This document shows, piece by piece, positions 30,241 to 39,708 of a stretch of 46,188 nucleotides of DNA. The DNA comes from Clostridia bacterium (GTDB lineage Bacteria; Bacillota; Clostridia; TANB77; CAG-508), in contig JAFWKV010000039.1 in NCBI GenBank assembly GCA_017511265.1, forward strand, positions 1-46,188, given 5' to 3'. Position 1 is the first letter of the stretch; each line of letters begins with the position of its first letter. The translations under genes were made by a program, and so were the position numbers. A model generated the notes under the pieces. That model had not been told where the DNA came from. It did not search any database and saw only the letters and a list, made by a program, of their open reading frames with translations.

Positions 30241-30259
30241 AGAAAAGGTGATGTAAAAA

Positions 30260-31432
30260 ATGAAAAATATAGGAATAATAGTAAAAAGTTTAAATGATGG
30301 TGGTGCAGAAAGAGCTGCAGCTAATTTATCTAAAGATTTATCAGAAAAATATAATGTGTATTTGATATTGTTTGATATAACTCAAATAGCTTATCCATAT
30401 AGTGGAACAATTATAGATTTAAAAGCTCCTCCAACTAATTCTAAAATAAAAAAAATATATTATACAATAAAAAGAATATTAAAAGTAAGAAAAATTAAGA
30501 GAAAATATAATTTTAAAGCAACGATAAGTTTTATGTTAAATGCAAATATTATAAATGTTTTAACAAAACAAAAAGATAAGGTGATTACATCTGTAAGAAA
30601 TACTATGTCTGAGCAAACAAAAACTAAACTTGAAAAAAAATTAATAATATGGACTGGGAAAAAAGCTGATATGACTGTATCTCTTTCTAATGGAGTAAGG
30701 GATGATTTGATTGAAAACTTTGGATATGAGCCAAGTAAAATTGTAACTATTTATAATTCTTGCGATAAAAATTTTTTTACAAGGGAAAATAAAGAATTAG
30801 ATATTAAATTGAAGAAAATTGATTATAATAATCCGGTATTTGTCATGACTGGTAGACATACATATCAAAAAGGACAATGGCATGCACTAAGAGCTATTTC
30901 AATTGTAAAAAACAAATATCCATATATTAAATTATTATTTTTTGGAGAAGGAGAATTAACAAAGGATTTAAAAGTGTATTGCAAAAAGCTAAAAATTGAT
31001 AATAATGTAGAATTTATGGGGTATGTTAAAAATTATCATAATGCATTAAATAATGCAACTGCTTTTTTATTTCCATCTTTATTTGAAGGGTTAGGGAATG
31101 TTCTTTTGGAGGCATTGGCTTGTGGAGTACCGATTATATCGACAAATTGTCCATTTGGACCTAAGGAAATTTTAAATCCAAATGGAACTGAAAGTAATAA
31201 TAATTTTACTTTTGGTGAATACGGAATTCTTACACCTAACTTTTCAAAAAACGAGTTTAACGTAAACGATACTATATTGGAGAAAACAGATTATGTCTTT
31301 GCAAATGCAATGATTGAATTAATAGAAAATACAAATGAAAAAAATAAATATGAAAGAAAAAGTATAGAAAGAGCGAAAGATTTTTTACCTGAAAAAATAA
31401 AATATAAGTGGAACAAAGTCATAGAACAATAA
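30260..31432 (+). CDS. GT4-family glycosyltransferase (PglJ/GalNAc-transferase-like)
   Basis: The product is 390 aa. ATG 30260 follows AAAAGGTGATG. N-terminus IIVKSLNDGGAERAAANLSKDL and C-terminal FLFPSLFEGLGNVLLEALACGVPIISTNCPFGPKEIL match the GT4 subgroup that includes PglJ and related GalNAc transferases; the specificity is only suggested by that resemblance. TGRHTYQKGQWHALRA is the usual core helix. It should extend the repeat unit in the cytoplasm. Confidence 0.88.
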   Translation: MKNIGIIVKSLNDGGAERAAANLSKDLSEKYNVYLILFDITQIAYPYSGTIIDLKAPPTNSKIKKIYYTIKRILKVRKIKRKYNFKATISFMLNANIINVLTKQKDKVITSVRNTMSEQTKTKLEKKLIIWTGKKADMTVSLSNGVRDDLIENFGYEPSKIVTIYNSCDKNFFTRENKELDIKLKKIDYNNPVFVMTGRHTYQKGQWHALRAISIVKNKYPYIKLLFFGEGELTKDLKVYCKKLKIDNNVEFMGYVKNYHNALNNATAFLFPSLFEGLGNVLLEALACGVPIISTNCPFGPKEILNPNGTESNNNFTFGEYGILTPNFSKNEFNVNDTILEKTDYVFANAMIELIENTNEKNKYERKSIERAKDFLPEKIKYKWNKVIEQ

Positions 31433-31515
31433 GAATATAAAAAGTATAATCTTAAAATAAAATACAAACATTAAAAGAGCATATTGATTTTTTTAGATTA
31501 AGATGGGAGATAATA

Positions 31516-32463
31516 ATGAATCAAAAAATAAAGAATATTATAAAAAAAACACCATTGGTACATATAATCAAGAACATAAAGAGAGGGATAATACTTTATA
31601 AAGTAAAAAAACATCAAAGCTATTCTTTCGAAAAAATAGAAAAGTGTATAAATAAAAAATATGCTAAATATAATAACGGAAAACATATTGATTGGGAAAA
31701 TCCTATTACTTATACCGAGAAAATTAATGTATCGAAATTATATAATTCTTCAAGAATTAAAACGGAATTAGCAGATAAAATAACTGCTAGAAAATGGGTT
31801 GAGAGGAAAATAGGAGATAAATATTTAATACCATTATTAGGAGTATATGATAATTTTGATGATATTAATTTTGAAAAGTTACCAAATTCATTTGTTATGA
31901 AATGCAACCATGATTCTGGTAGTGCTACAATATGTAATAATAAAAAAGAGTTAAATTATAATAAATTAAAAAAAGACTATATTTTTTATTATAAAAGAAA
32001 TTTATATGATTTGAATTTTGAAATGCATTATAAAGGAATAGAACCTAAAATACTCATAGAAAAAAATATGGGAAGCAATATCAATGATTATAAGTTTTTG
32101 TGTTTTGATGGAGAACCATATTATTGTTGGGTAGATGTAGATAGATTTCAAGGTCATAAAAGAAATATATATGATATGAATTGGAATCTACAACCATTTA
32201 ATCAAGCAACATATGGTAATAGTACTAAAACAATAAAACAGCCACAAAAATTTGATGAAATGATTAATATATGCAAGATATTATCAAAAGGATTTGACCA
32301 TGTAAGAGTGGATTTATATGATATAAACGGTTATATATTTTTTGGTGAAATGACTTTTACTAATGGCAATGGAATGGAAGCAATAATGCCAATAGAATAT
32401 GATTATAAATTAGGTGAACTTTGGAAAAACTTTAAAAGTAATAGAAACCAATGTATTAACTAA
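31516..32463 (+). CDS. TupA-like ATP-grasp protein
   Basis: The product is 315 aa. ATG 31516 follows ATGGGAGA. Signature text of the TupA-like ATP-grasp family is present: WENPITYTEKINVSKLY, ADKITARKWVERKIGDKYLIPLLGVYD, FVMKCNHDSGSATIC and VRVDLYDINGYIFFGEMTFTNGNG (metal and ATP site). Family members occur in capsule and exopolysaccharide clusters and are thought to ligate an amino acid or similar group to a sugar or polymer. In teichuronopeptide synthesis TupA adds a peptide-like chain. The substrate here is unknown. Confidence 0.85.
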   Translation: MNQKIKNIIKKTPLVHIIKNIKRGIILYKVKKHQSYSFEKIEKCINKKYAKYNNGKHIDWENPITYTEKINVSKLYNSSRIKTELADKITARKWVERKIGDKYLIPLLGVYDNFDDINFEKLPNSFVMKCNHDSGSATICNNKKELNYNKLKKDYIFYYKRNLYDLNFEMHYKGIEPKILIEKNMGSNINDYKFLCFDGEPYYCWVDVDRFQGHKRNIYDMNWNLQPFNQATYGNSTKTIKQPQKFDEMINICKILSKGFDHVRVDLYDINGYIFFGEMTFTNGNGMEAIMPIEYDYKLGELWKNFKSNRNQCIN

Positions 32464-32487
32464 TGTTACGCTAGGAGAGAAGAATAT

Positions 32488-33348
32488 ATGGAGAAACAAT
32501 ATATATTTAGTTTTGTTATTTTAAATTATATTACTACAAAAGATACAATTGAATGCATAAAATCAATAAAGAATAATTGTAAAGAATATAAATTTAATAT
32601 TATTGTTGTTGATAATGCTTCACCAAACAATTCAGGATATGAGTTAAAACATTTATTTGAAGAAGATACAGATGTAAAAGTAATAATTAATGAAAAAAAT
32701 ATAGGATTTGCAAGGGGAAATAATGTAGGTTATCAATATGCTAAGGAAAAGTATAAACCAGATTTTATAATATTGTGTAATAGTGATACGGAAATATTGA
32801 ACGATAATTTCTGCATCGATATAATAGAAAAATATAAGCAAACAAATTTTGCATTAATGGGGCCAAAAGAAAAATTAGCTGATGGTGGATTCTATATTTT
32901 AACGGAAAAAGCTAGAAGCAAAATAGCATTAAAGTTATCTATATCTTATTACAATAAAATAATACAAAACAAATCTTTAACGTTCTCAAGGATTCTTTTG
33001 AAGGCAAATAGTGTTATTGAAAGAAAAAAATTAGATGTAGAAAAAGAATATACTAATATATGCCTACATGGAGCTTTTTTGATTTTTTCAAAACAATATA
33101 TTGATTTATTTAATGGATTAAACGAAGCAACTTTTTTGTATGGTGAAGAAGAATTTTTGTATTGGAGACTTAAAATGAACAATTTACTAAGTATTTATTA
33201 TCCTAAAATTGAGATATTACACAAAAGGAATCATTCAACAAAAGCATCTATTATTGATGATAAAGAAAGAAAGATTAAACAGGCAAAATGGCATTTGGAT
33301 TCTGCAAAAAAATTATTGAGAGCCTTAAATGGAGATATTAATATATGA
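32488..33348 (+). CDS. GT2-family glycosyltransferase
   Basis: The product is 286 aa. ATG 32488 follows AGGAGAG. GT-A fold text: FVILNYITTKDTIECIKSI, IIVVDNASPNNSGYELK, NIGFARGNNVGYQYA and the DxD-like ILCNSDTEIL. AFLIFSKQYIDLFNGLNEATFLYGEEEFLYWRL is the typical acceptor region of rhamnosyl-type GT2 enzymes. It overlaps the flippase start by 4 bp (ATGA), a sign of coupled translation. Confidence 0.9.
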   Translation: MEKQYIFSFVILNYITTKDTIECIKSIKNNCKEYKFNIIVVDNASPNNSGYELKHLFEEDTDVKVIINEKNIGFARGNNVGYQYAKEKYKPDFIILCNSDTEILNDNFCIDIIEKYKQTNFALMGPKEKLADGGFYILTEKARSKIALKLSISYYNKIIQNKSLTFSRILLKANSVIERKKLDVEKEYTNICLHGAFLIFSKQYIDLFNGLNEATFLYGEEEFLYWRLKMNNLLSIYYPKIEILHKRNHSTKASIIDDKERKIKQAKWHLDSAKKLLRALNGDINI

Positions 33349-34826
33349 ACGAAACAAAAAATATAAAAAACAAATCAATTAAAAAAAATGCAGTATTAAA
33401 TGGAATAAGAGTTTTATTAACTATTATCTTTCCTTTAATAACATTTCCATATGCTAGTAGAGTTTTAGGAACAGATAATTTAGGCGTTATTCAATTTAGT
33501 TCATCGATAATAGTTTTTGTTACTTTATTTGCTTCGTTAGGTATTTCAAGTTATGCAACAAGGGAAGGTGCAGCTTTTAGGGAAGATAGAAAAAAACTTA
33601 GTGAATTTGCATCAAAAATGTTTACTATAAATATCATTTTTACTATGTTATCTTATTTACTTTTATTTATTATTTTGATGTTCCCTACAAAATTAATGGA
33701 ACATAAAACAATTATTCTTATATTAAGTATACAAGTCTTTTTTACAACAATTGGTGTTGATTGGATTTATAGTATTTATGAAGATTACTTTTATATAACA
33801 ATACGAACACTTATAGGTCAAATAGTGTCGCTAATCTTAATGTTTGCATTTGTAAAAAATGAAAACGATTATTATATTTATGCATTTATAACAGTAATTG
33901 CAAATTCTGGTATTAATATTTTAAATTTTATACATTCAAAAAAATACTGTGACTTAAGATTAACTAAAAAAATATATATGAAAAAACATTTACCTCCTCT
34001 GCTAGTTTTATTTTCAAACAATTTGGCACAACAAGTATATATAAATTCTGATTCGATAATGCTTGGGATTATGTCATCAGATTATAGTGTAGGAATTTAT
34101 AGTGTTGCAGTAAAAATATATTCAATTGTAAAAAAGTTATTAAATGCAATTATTACTGTTACAATACCAAGATTAGCATATTATAGTGCCAAATCTGATA
34201 AGCAATTTAATGAATTATGTATAAAAATTTTTAAAACTAGTATATTATTTATTTTACCAGTAATGCTATTATTATTTTTATTAAGTGAAAATATTATTTC
34301 ATTTATTTCGGGTAATGAGTATATTGAAGGAACAATTGCACTTAAAATATTATCATTAGGGTTGCTATTTGCTGTTTTTGCAAATTTGTTTTGCAATGGA
34401 ATATTGATAGTAAAAAAAGAAGAAAAGTATGTTTTAAGAGCAACAATATATGCTGCTATTATTAATTTTGGCTTTAATATTTTATTAATACCATTATTTA
34501 AACAAAATGGAGCAGCAATTACAACAGCAATTGCTGAATTTATAGTTATGATTTATACTTATAATAAAGCTAAAAAGTATATTAAGATAGAAAACATAGT
34601 AAAAGAGATTAGCATAGAATTAGTTGGTTGTATTGGAATAATATGTATTTATATATTTTTAACGAAAATTAATATTTCTAACAATTTTTTATTTATAAGT
34701 TTATGTGGAGGAATAAGCTTAATTATTTATGCTTTTATACAATTAATTTTAAAAAATCAAACATTTATATTTTTTTATGAAGACATAAAGCTAAAAATTT
34801 TAAAAAAAGTGGCAAGACAAAAATAA
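33345..34826 (+). CDS. Wzx-type oligosaccharide flippase
   Basis: The product is 493 aa with about 12-14 TM helices. The N-terminus (NAVLNGIRVLLTIIFPLITFPYASRVLGTDNLGVIQF) and VLFSNNLAQQVYINSDSIMLGIMSSDYSVGIYSVAVKI are typical of the MOP-superfamily polysaccharide exporters. It should flip the lipid-linked unit to the outer face for polymerisation by the EpsG/Wzy-like protein. It starts inside the last codon of the GT2 gene. Confidence 0.93.
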   Translation: MNETKNIKNKSIKKNAVLNGIRVLLTIIFPLITFPYASRVLGTDNLGVIQFSSSIIVFVTLFASLGISSYATREGAAFREDRKKLSEFASKMFTINIIFTMLSYLLLFIILMFPTKLMEHKTIILILSIQVFFTTIGVDWIYSIYEDYFYITIRTLIGQIVSLILMFAFVKNENDYYIYAFITVIANSGINILNFIHSKKYCDLRLTKKIYMKKHLPPLLVLFSNNLAQQVYINSDSIMLGIMSSDYSVGIYSVAVKIYSIVKKLLNAIITVTIPRLAYYSAKSDKQFNELCIKIFKTSILFILPVMLLLFLLSENIISFISGNEYIEGTIALKILSLGLLFAVFANLFCNGILIVKKEEKYVLRATIYAAIINFGFNILLIPLFKQNGAAITTAIAEFIVMIYTYNKAKKYIKIENIVKEISIELVGCIGIICIYIFLTKINISNNFLFISLCGGISLIIYAFIQLILKNQTFIFFYEDIKLKILKKVARQK

Positions 34827-34880
34827 TATTTTTTAGGATATTAACAATATCATTTGAAAAAAAGGAAAGAAGGAAATAAA

Positions 34881-36047
34881 ATGAAAATAGCAGTAGCAGG
34901 GACAGGTTATGTTGGATTATCTCTAGCCACATTACTAAGTCAAAAAAATGAGGTATATGCATTAGATGTAATACCAGAAAAAGTAGAAAAAATAAATAAT
35001 AGAATAAGCCCAATTCAAGATGAATACATAGAAAAATATTTTGCAGAAAAGGAGTTAAACCTAAAAGCAACATTAGATTATAAAGAAGCATTTGAAGGAG
35101 CAAAATTTATAATCATAAGCACACCAACAAACTATGACTCTGAAAAGAATTATTTTGACACATCTTCAGTAGAAGATATAATTCAAAAAGTAAAATCAAT
35201 GAATATAGACACAACAATGGTAGTAAAATCAACTATACCAGTTGGATTTATAAAATCAATGAAAGAAAAATACAACATAGACAATATAATGTTTAGTCCT
35301 GAATTTTTAAGAGAAGGCAAAGCATTATATGACAATTTATATCCATCAAGAATAATAGTGGGAGAAAAGTCTGAAAGAGCAAAAGAATTTGCAAATTTAT
35401 TAAAAGAAAACTGTTTAAAAGAAGATGTAGTAATAAAATACATGGATTCAACAGAGGCAGAAGCAGTCAAACTATTTGCAAACACTTATCTAGCACTTCG
35501 TGTTGCATATTTTAACGAACTAGACACTTATGCAGAAGTAAAAGGACTAAACACTAAAGACATTATTGATGGTGTATGCTTAGACCCACGTATTGGAAAT
35601 CATTACAATAATCCATCATTTGGATTTGGTGGATATTGTCTACCAAAAGACAGTAAACAATTAAAAGCAAATTATAAAGATGTACCAGAAAATATAATAA
35701 GTGCAATAGTTGAATCAAATAGAACCAGAAAAGACCACATTGCAGATGAAATTTTATCTAAAAAACCTAAAATTGTTGGGGTATATAGATTAACAATGAA
35801 ATCAGGCTCAGACAACTTTAGAGCAAGTGCTATACAAGGAGTAATGAAAAGAATAAAAGCAAAAGGTGTAGAAGTTGTAGTATATGAACCAACACTAAAA
35901 GAAGATAATTTCTTTAACAGTAGAGTAATAAACAATTTAGATGAGTTTAAAAAAATATCAGATGTTGTAATTGTGAATAGATTAGACGAAAATGTAAAAG
36001 ATATAGAAGATAAAATATATACAAGGGACTTATTTGCAAGAGATTAA
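34881..36047 (+). CDS. ugd: UDP-glucose/UDP-sugar 6-dehydrogenase
   Basis: The product is 388 aa. ATG 34881 is preferred to ATG 34854 because GGAAAGAAGG lies just before it and it gives the family start [20 protein letters not shown]. It oxidises a UDP-hexose to the uronic acid with two NAD. The catalytic Cys253 is in [36 protein letters not shown] and [26 protein letters not shown] are signatures of the short Klebsiella-type enzymes. It suggests the polymer contains glucuronic acid or a derivative. The symbol rests on subfamily resemblance. Confidence 0.9.
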   Translation: MKIAVAGTGYVGLSLATLLSQKNEVYALDVIPEKVEKINNRISPIQDEYIEKYFAEKELNLKATLDYKEAFEGAKFIIISTPTNYDSEKNYFDTSSVEDIIQKVKSMNIDTTMVVKSTIPVGFIKSMKEKYNIDNIMFSPEFLREGKALYDNLYPSRIIVGEKSERAKEFANLLKENCLKEDVVIKYMDSTEAEAVKLFANTYLALRVAYFNELDTYAEVKGLNTKDIIDGVCLDPRIGNHYNNPSFGFGGYCLPKDSKQLKANYKDVPENIISAIVESNRTRKDHIADEILSKKPKIVGVYRLTMKSGSDNFRASAIQGVMKRIKAKGVEVVVYEPTLKEDNFFNSRVINNLDEFKKISDVVIVNRLDENVKDIEDKIYTRDLFARD

Positions 36048-36069
36048 TATTATTGGAGGTGGATATTAA

Positions 36070-36603
36070 TTGCCTATTAATAAAAAAATAATATTAAGCA
36101 TTGTATTGGTTATATTGTGGGCTGGCTTAATATTTGTAATGTCTAGCATGAATACCAATGAATCCAATGATAAAAGCAAATCAACAATAAACAAAGTAGT
36201 AGAAGCAACTGTAGAAACAACAAATGATTTAGGTATAACAGACAAACATCCAAGTGAAAATAAAATGAAGCAAGTAATTGAAAAATTAAATGGACCATTA
36301 AGAAAGGTAGCACACGCAAGTGAATTTTGTATATTAGGAATACTAGTATATATGTGCTTAAAAGCATTCAATATAAAAAAATACAAAATAATATTATTTT
36401 CAATACTACTTTCATTTATATATGCCTGTACAGATGAATTTCATCAATCTTTTGTACAAGGTAGGACAAGTCAATTTACAGATGTTTTAATAGATACTGC
36501 AGGTGCAGTAATTGGAGTATTATTTATTAACTTTATATTTTATTTAATAAATAAAAAGAAGCATCCAGAGTTAAAGGATGATAAAATAATAAATGCAAAT
36601 TAA
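36070..36603 (+). CDS. VanZ-like membrane protein (copy 2, intact)
   Basis: The product is 177 aa. The start is TTG 36070, with GGAGGTGGA 7-8 bp upstream. VanZ motifs are MSSMNTNESNDKSKSTINK, LRKVAHASEFCILGILVYM and IYACTDEFHQSFVQGRTSQFTDVLIDTAGAVIG. There are four TM helices and a charged C-terminus. It is the end of the exopolysaccharide cluster. The gene at 44501-44800 is a near relative, with the same TTG start and ribosome site, that lacks the middle part. Confidence 0.85.
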   Translation: MPINKKIILSIVLVILWAGLIFVMSSMNTNESNDKSKSTINKVVEATVETTNDLGITDKHPSENKMKQVIEKLNGPLRKVAHASEFCILGILVYMCLKAFNIKKYKIILFSILLSFIYACTDEFHQSFVQGRTSQFTDVLIDTAGAVIGVLFINFIFYLINKKKHPELKDDKIINAN

Positions 36604-36604
36604 T

Positions 36605-36700
36605 CTAAATGCTTGCAAATATTGTTATTTGTAAGTGTTTAATACTTTTTATAATAACATCTCTTAAATCTAATAAATCTTTGATAAAATTATTATGCAC
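36605..36700 (-). pseudogene. Possible remnant of an ISL3-family transposase N-terminus
   Basis: On the minus strand AAGGAGG is followed after 9 bp by a GTG start and 31 codons. The first residues read VHNNFIKDLLDLRDVIIKSIKHLQ before the frame ends. This resembles the N-terminus of ISL3-type transposases, as I recall them, and no zinc-binding or catalytic part follows. The stop lies in the vanZ terminator hairpin. It may be chance. Confidence 0.35.
36612..36650 (+). terminator. Terminator after VanZ-like copy 2
   Basis: A 10-bp stem CTTGCAAATA/TATTTGTAAG (36612-36621 and 36626-36635, one G-T pair) is followed by TTTAATACTTTTT. Confidence 0.6.
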
Positions 36701-36956
36701 TTATCAATACCTCCTTAAATGTTAGTTTAGCGATTACATTTTATCAGGTATTTTAGATAAGTGCATTATTTTTATCAAAAATGTTGCAGTCTATTTAATC
36801 ATTCCAACATTTATTATAGAACCAAAATGCAAAATAAGTAAAAGAATAAAATTTTATATCGCTGTAAAAATGTTGCATTTGCAACATTTTTACAGCGATA
36901 ATATTATATAATATATGTAGATAAACAAAATCAATATATGTAGGAGAAATAGAAAT
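36651..36956. other. Gap with hairpin and operator-like palindrome before the TIGR04141-like operon
   Basis: This stretch holds an imperfect hairpin at 36696-36765 (TGCACTTATC...GATAAGTGCA). It also holds the perfect palindrome at 36857-36900, whose 21-bp arms read TATCGCTGTAAAAATGTTGCA around a TT centre. A -35-like TTTACA (36889-36894) in the right arm with TATATG 17 bp downstream, or TATAAT at 36907-36912, would place the palindrome over the promoter, as expected for an operator. A shorter inverted ATGTTGCA/TTCCAACAT pair lies near 36780-36815. No gene other than the doubtful minus-strand fragment is seen. Confidence 0.6.
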
Positions 36957-38663
36957 ATGAAGCTGTGTTTAAATATTTTTAAAATGGATGATGACCACAA
37001 GACCGAAGAGTTGAAAAGAATCATAAAAGAAAAAATGGATTCAAATAAAATTAAAAATATACAATATCAAAAATTAAATAGAAGATTTGGAAAGGATGAT
37101 GTGGATTTTTATTTATTTTTTGGCAAAAAAAGCAAAGAAAGTAATTTAGAATGGTACGAAAATTTAAGAAATATTTTTGAAAACATAGAAAATTTACAAA
37201 GAAAAACAACATCAATATATGGCATAGTTTTAATAGAAATGAAAATAAATAATCTAGACAGTAATAATAAAAAAATGTATGAAAAAGATAAAATAACATA
37301 TATTTTAACATTCGGACATGGAATTCATGCTATTGGAGAAGGAATTGACATGAATTTTGGACTGGATATGGCATCAAAAATAGCTCGAATAGATTCAATC
37401 AATACACAATCTTCAAGGTATTTTTCATTAAACAAAAATAAATCTCTTATTGTATACAATAATGCAAATTTCAATACACAAATTGGAGAAGCGGTGGATT
37501 ATATGTCTGCTAAAATTGATGAACGCATTGGTAAAACAGCAATAAAGCAATTATTAGAAATAATTGATGAAAATGCAACCTTTTCCGCTAGTATGAAAGT
37601 TACATTGGAAAAAGAATTTAATGAAGAAAATATATATAGGATATTGAAAAACTTATACACAATAAAAACAAACTATAAACCAAGACTTCAAATCCCAAAA
37701 TTACAATTTCTGGGAGCAAAATATGAAGAACTAAAAGTAGAATTAAACGAGAAATTAAAAAATTCAATTATAAAAAATGAAAATTCATTAATCTCAATTG
37801 GAACATATATTGTACAAAAAGGCAAAATTCAGATTTTAGAGAATCAAGACGAATATGAACTATCATCAAATAGGAACAAAAAAACATATTCAACATTAAC
37901 ACTAAAAGATGTTAAATCGTTTATGAAGGAATTTAAAATAGAAGATATTACAAAAATAAATGTTAAAATTGGTGGAGCTTACACTAAAAAATTATATGAC
38001 TTTATAGATTTTACAACTACTATAAAAGATGATGACAATTATTACTGCCTTAGTAATGGAAAATGGACAAGATTTAATAAAGAATATGTAAAAAAAATAG
38101 ACGAAGAAATAGAAAATAAAATAAAAAGAATAGTTGAATTTAATGAAAAATTGAATTTTAAAAGTTTACATGAATTAAGAAAAGAATATAGTGAAGAGAT
38201 AACAGGTGCAGAATACGATTCATCAAAAGATAGAACGTTATATGCAGAAAGAGTGTATAATTATTGGATAAGAGATTTTTTTGAGGGAAAATTGCTTGAT
38301 AGACAAGAAAGTAATACTATAGAGATTGCAGATGTACTGGACACACAGAGCAAGGCTCTAATCCATGTTAAAATTGGAGATCCTGGCAATTTTATAGAGT
38401 GTATTAGTCAATCAACTAACGGAGCAAGACTATATTTAAACAATAAATATGAGATAATAAAAAAATTTGGTAAAGAGTTGGAAGATATAAAAAAAATTGT
38501 GTTACTATTGATAATTAATAATAATGATGTTTGGAGAAATAAAGATATAGGAAAATTTAGATCATTGAGATTTAAATTGGAATTACTAACATGGTATAAT
38601 TCTATTCTAGAAATGAATTATACTCCTAAAATTATAATTGCTAAAAACGAGAATAAGAGATAA
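36957..38663 (+). CDS. TIGR04141/DUF6119-like sporadically distributed protein
   Basis: The product is 568 aa with no TM segment. ATG 36957 follows TAGGAGAAATAG. Layout fits the TIGR04141/DUF6119 family: ILTFGHGIHAIGEGIDMNFGLDMASKIARID (about 120-150), a long middle part, YYCLSNGKWTRFNKEYVKKIDEEI (about 360-383), and a C-terminal half with EITGAEYDSSKDRTLYAERV, EIADVLDTQSKALIHVKIGDPG and LLLIINNNDVWR. The last part alternates like a nuclease fold (Asp...His-Val-Lys), but I cannot name an active site with confidence. The family's function is not known to me; the name reflects patchy distribution. It leads a two-gene operon under an operator-like palindrome. Confidence 0.7.
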   Translation: MKLCLNIFKMDDDHKTEELKRIIKEKMDSNKIKNIQYQKLNRRFGKDDVDFYLFFGKKSKESNLEWYENLRNIFENIENLQRKTTSIYGIVLIEMKINNLDSNNKKMYEKDKITYILTFGHGIHAIGEGIDMNFGLDMASKIARIDSINTQSSRYFSLNKNKSLIVYNNANFNTQIGEAVDYMSAKIDERIGKTAIKQLLEIIDENATFSASMKVTLEKEFNEENIYRILKNLYTIKTNYKPRLQIPKLQFLGAKYEELKVELNEKLKNSIIKNENSLISIGTYIVQKGKIQILENQDEYELSSNRNKKTYSTLTLKDVKSFMKEFKIEDITKINVKIGGAYTKKLYDFIDFTTTIKDDDNYYCLSNGKWTRFNKEYVKKIDEEIENKIKRIVEFNEKLNFKSLHELRKEYSEEITGAEYDSSKDRTLYAERVYNYWIRDFFEGKLLDRQESNTIEIADVLDTQSKALIHVKIGDPGNFIECISQSTNGARLYLNNKYEIIKKFGKELEDIKKIVLLLIINNNDVWRNKDIGKFRSLRFKLELLTWYNSILEMNYTPKIIIAKNENKR

Positions 38664-38704
38664 AAAGGTTAATAAAAAAAGAGTATATTGGGAGGTAATA
38701 ATTA

Positions 38705-39346
38705 ATGCCAAAAGCTAAAAATAATTTTTTTGCTTCAAAAATGGAAGTGTTTAATTTGATTATAGGTATTATACTTATAATATTTAGTGTAACTATTGCT
38801 ATTAAATTGGGACAATCTTTATTAAGTGCCATAAAAATTGTGATAGATAGATATCCAACAATAGCTGTTGCATTAATAACAGGTTTATTAGCTTTTATAT
38901 CAGTACCTGTTGGAAAATATTTTGAAAATAAGTATGCAATAAAAAATCAAATCAGAAAAGAAAGGGAAGAAATATATATAGATTTTCTAAATTGGATAAT
39001 AAAGAATGTTCTAAATGGTGAAATTAGTAATAATGAAAATATTGTGAATGAAATTAAGGAATATCAAAACAAGTTAGTTATTTATGCTTCAGATAATGTG
39101 CTAAAATCATGGACAACTTTTAAAAACTCAATTATAAATATTAATAGTAAAAATCAAGACTCTAATAAAGAGGAAAACATAAAGAAGTATATAAACAATC
39201 AAGCAACTAAAATAGAAAGGCTTATTTTGGATATAAGAAAAGAACTGGGATACAAAAATAAAAATATTAAACAATTTGATATACTAAGTTTATATATTAA
39301 TAACATTGAGAATTATATAGAAATAAGTAGTAAAATAAATAATTAA
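38705..39346 (+). CDS. Two-TM membrane protein with cytoplasmic helical domain
   Basis: The product is 213 aa. ATG 38705 follows TGGGAGG. TM helices lie at about residues 15-37 and 47-68. The remaining 145 residues are charged and helical (KNQIRKEREEIYIDFLNWIIKNVL, IKEYQNKLVIYASDNVLKSWTTFKNSI). I recognise no family. It follows the TIGR04141-like gene by 41 bp with no promoter between. Two-helix proteins with a cytoplasmic domain often serve as membrane effectors in small defence operons. That is an analogy, not evidence. Confidence 0.6.
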   Translation: MPKAKNNFFASKMEVFNLIIGIILIIFSVTIAIKLGQSLLSAIKIVIDRYPTIAVALITGLLAFISVPVGKYFENKYAIKNQIRKEREEIYIDFLNWIIKNVLNGEISNNENIVNEIKEYQNKLVIYASDNVLKSWTTFKNSIININSKNQDSNKEENIKKYINNQATKIERLILDIRKELGYKNKNIKQFDILSLYINNIENYIEISSKINN

Positions 39347-39367
39347 TATTTAGATATTGCATATGCA

Positions 39368-39415
39368 AATTAATTTATTTCATTTTTTTGGAAAAAATAC
39401 GAAAATAAATTAATT
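39368..39415 (+). terminator. Inverted repeat after the two-TM gene
   Basis: AATTAATTTATTT (39368-39380) pairs exactly with AAATAAATTAATT (39403-39415). A T run lies in the loop rather than after the stem, so it is a weak terminator candidate. Confidence 0.45.
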
Positions 39416-39455
39416 GAAACTTGAGGTTCCAAATGAGAACTTCAAGTTTTTTTAA
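39416..39455 (+). terminator. Terminator upstream of the ORF6N leader
   Basis: AAACTTGAGGTTC pairs with GAGAACTTCAAGTTT (about 39417-39450, near perfect) around a 5-nt loop and ends in a run of seven T. It separates the TIGR04141-like operon from the next promoter. Confidence 0.8.
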
Positions 39456-39461
39456 AAAATA

Positions 39462-39490
39462 TTGACAAAATCTGGAACACATATTAAAAT
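39462..39490 (+). promoter_or_regulatory. Predicted promoter of the ORF6N-YhcG pair
   Basis: Consensus TTGACA (39462-39467) and TAAAAT (39485-39490) are 17 bp apart, about 220 bp upstream of the ORF6N gene. Transcripts would carry the long conserved leader. Confidence 0.65.
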
Positions 39491-39511
39491 ATATTCAGTG
39501 TATTTAATTAG

Positions 39512-39630
39512 CAACCTAGGGCGTACATTAAATGTTTTAGTTTTAATTATTATAGTCAGATTATTATAATCGAACTAATCAAAAAATTTATTAAAGTAAA
39601 TAGGGTTACCTATGTTTATTTGTCGTGGGA
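39512..39630 (+). repeat. Conserved leader of ORF6N-family genes, copy A
   Basis: About 119 bp nearly identical to 44907-45026; its last part recurs at 41258-41287. It includes a dyad (TTAGTT...AACTAA around GATTATTATAATC, about 39537-39579) and the short stem ATAGG-N4-CCTAT, whose loop sequence varies while the stem is kept. It then ends in GTTTATTTGTCGTGGGA. It could be an operator for the ORF6N protein, a structured 5' UTR, or just a duplicated flank. A further small hairpin GCAAATA/TATTTGC followed by TTTTT lies at about 39649-39672 in this copy. Confidence 0.75.
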
Positions 39631-39708
39631 AAATTAACTAAAAGAAGGTGCAAATATTCTATTTGCCATTTTTGTATGAATTAAAAAATGAAAAGGAGTG
39701 ATTATTTT

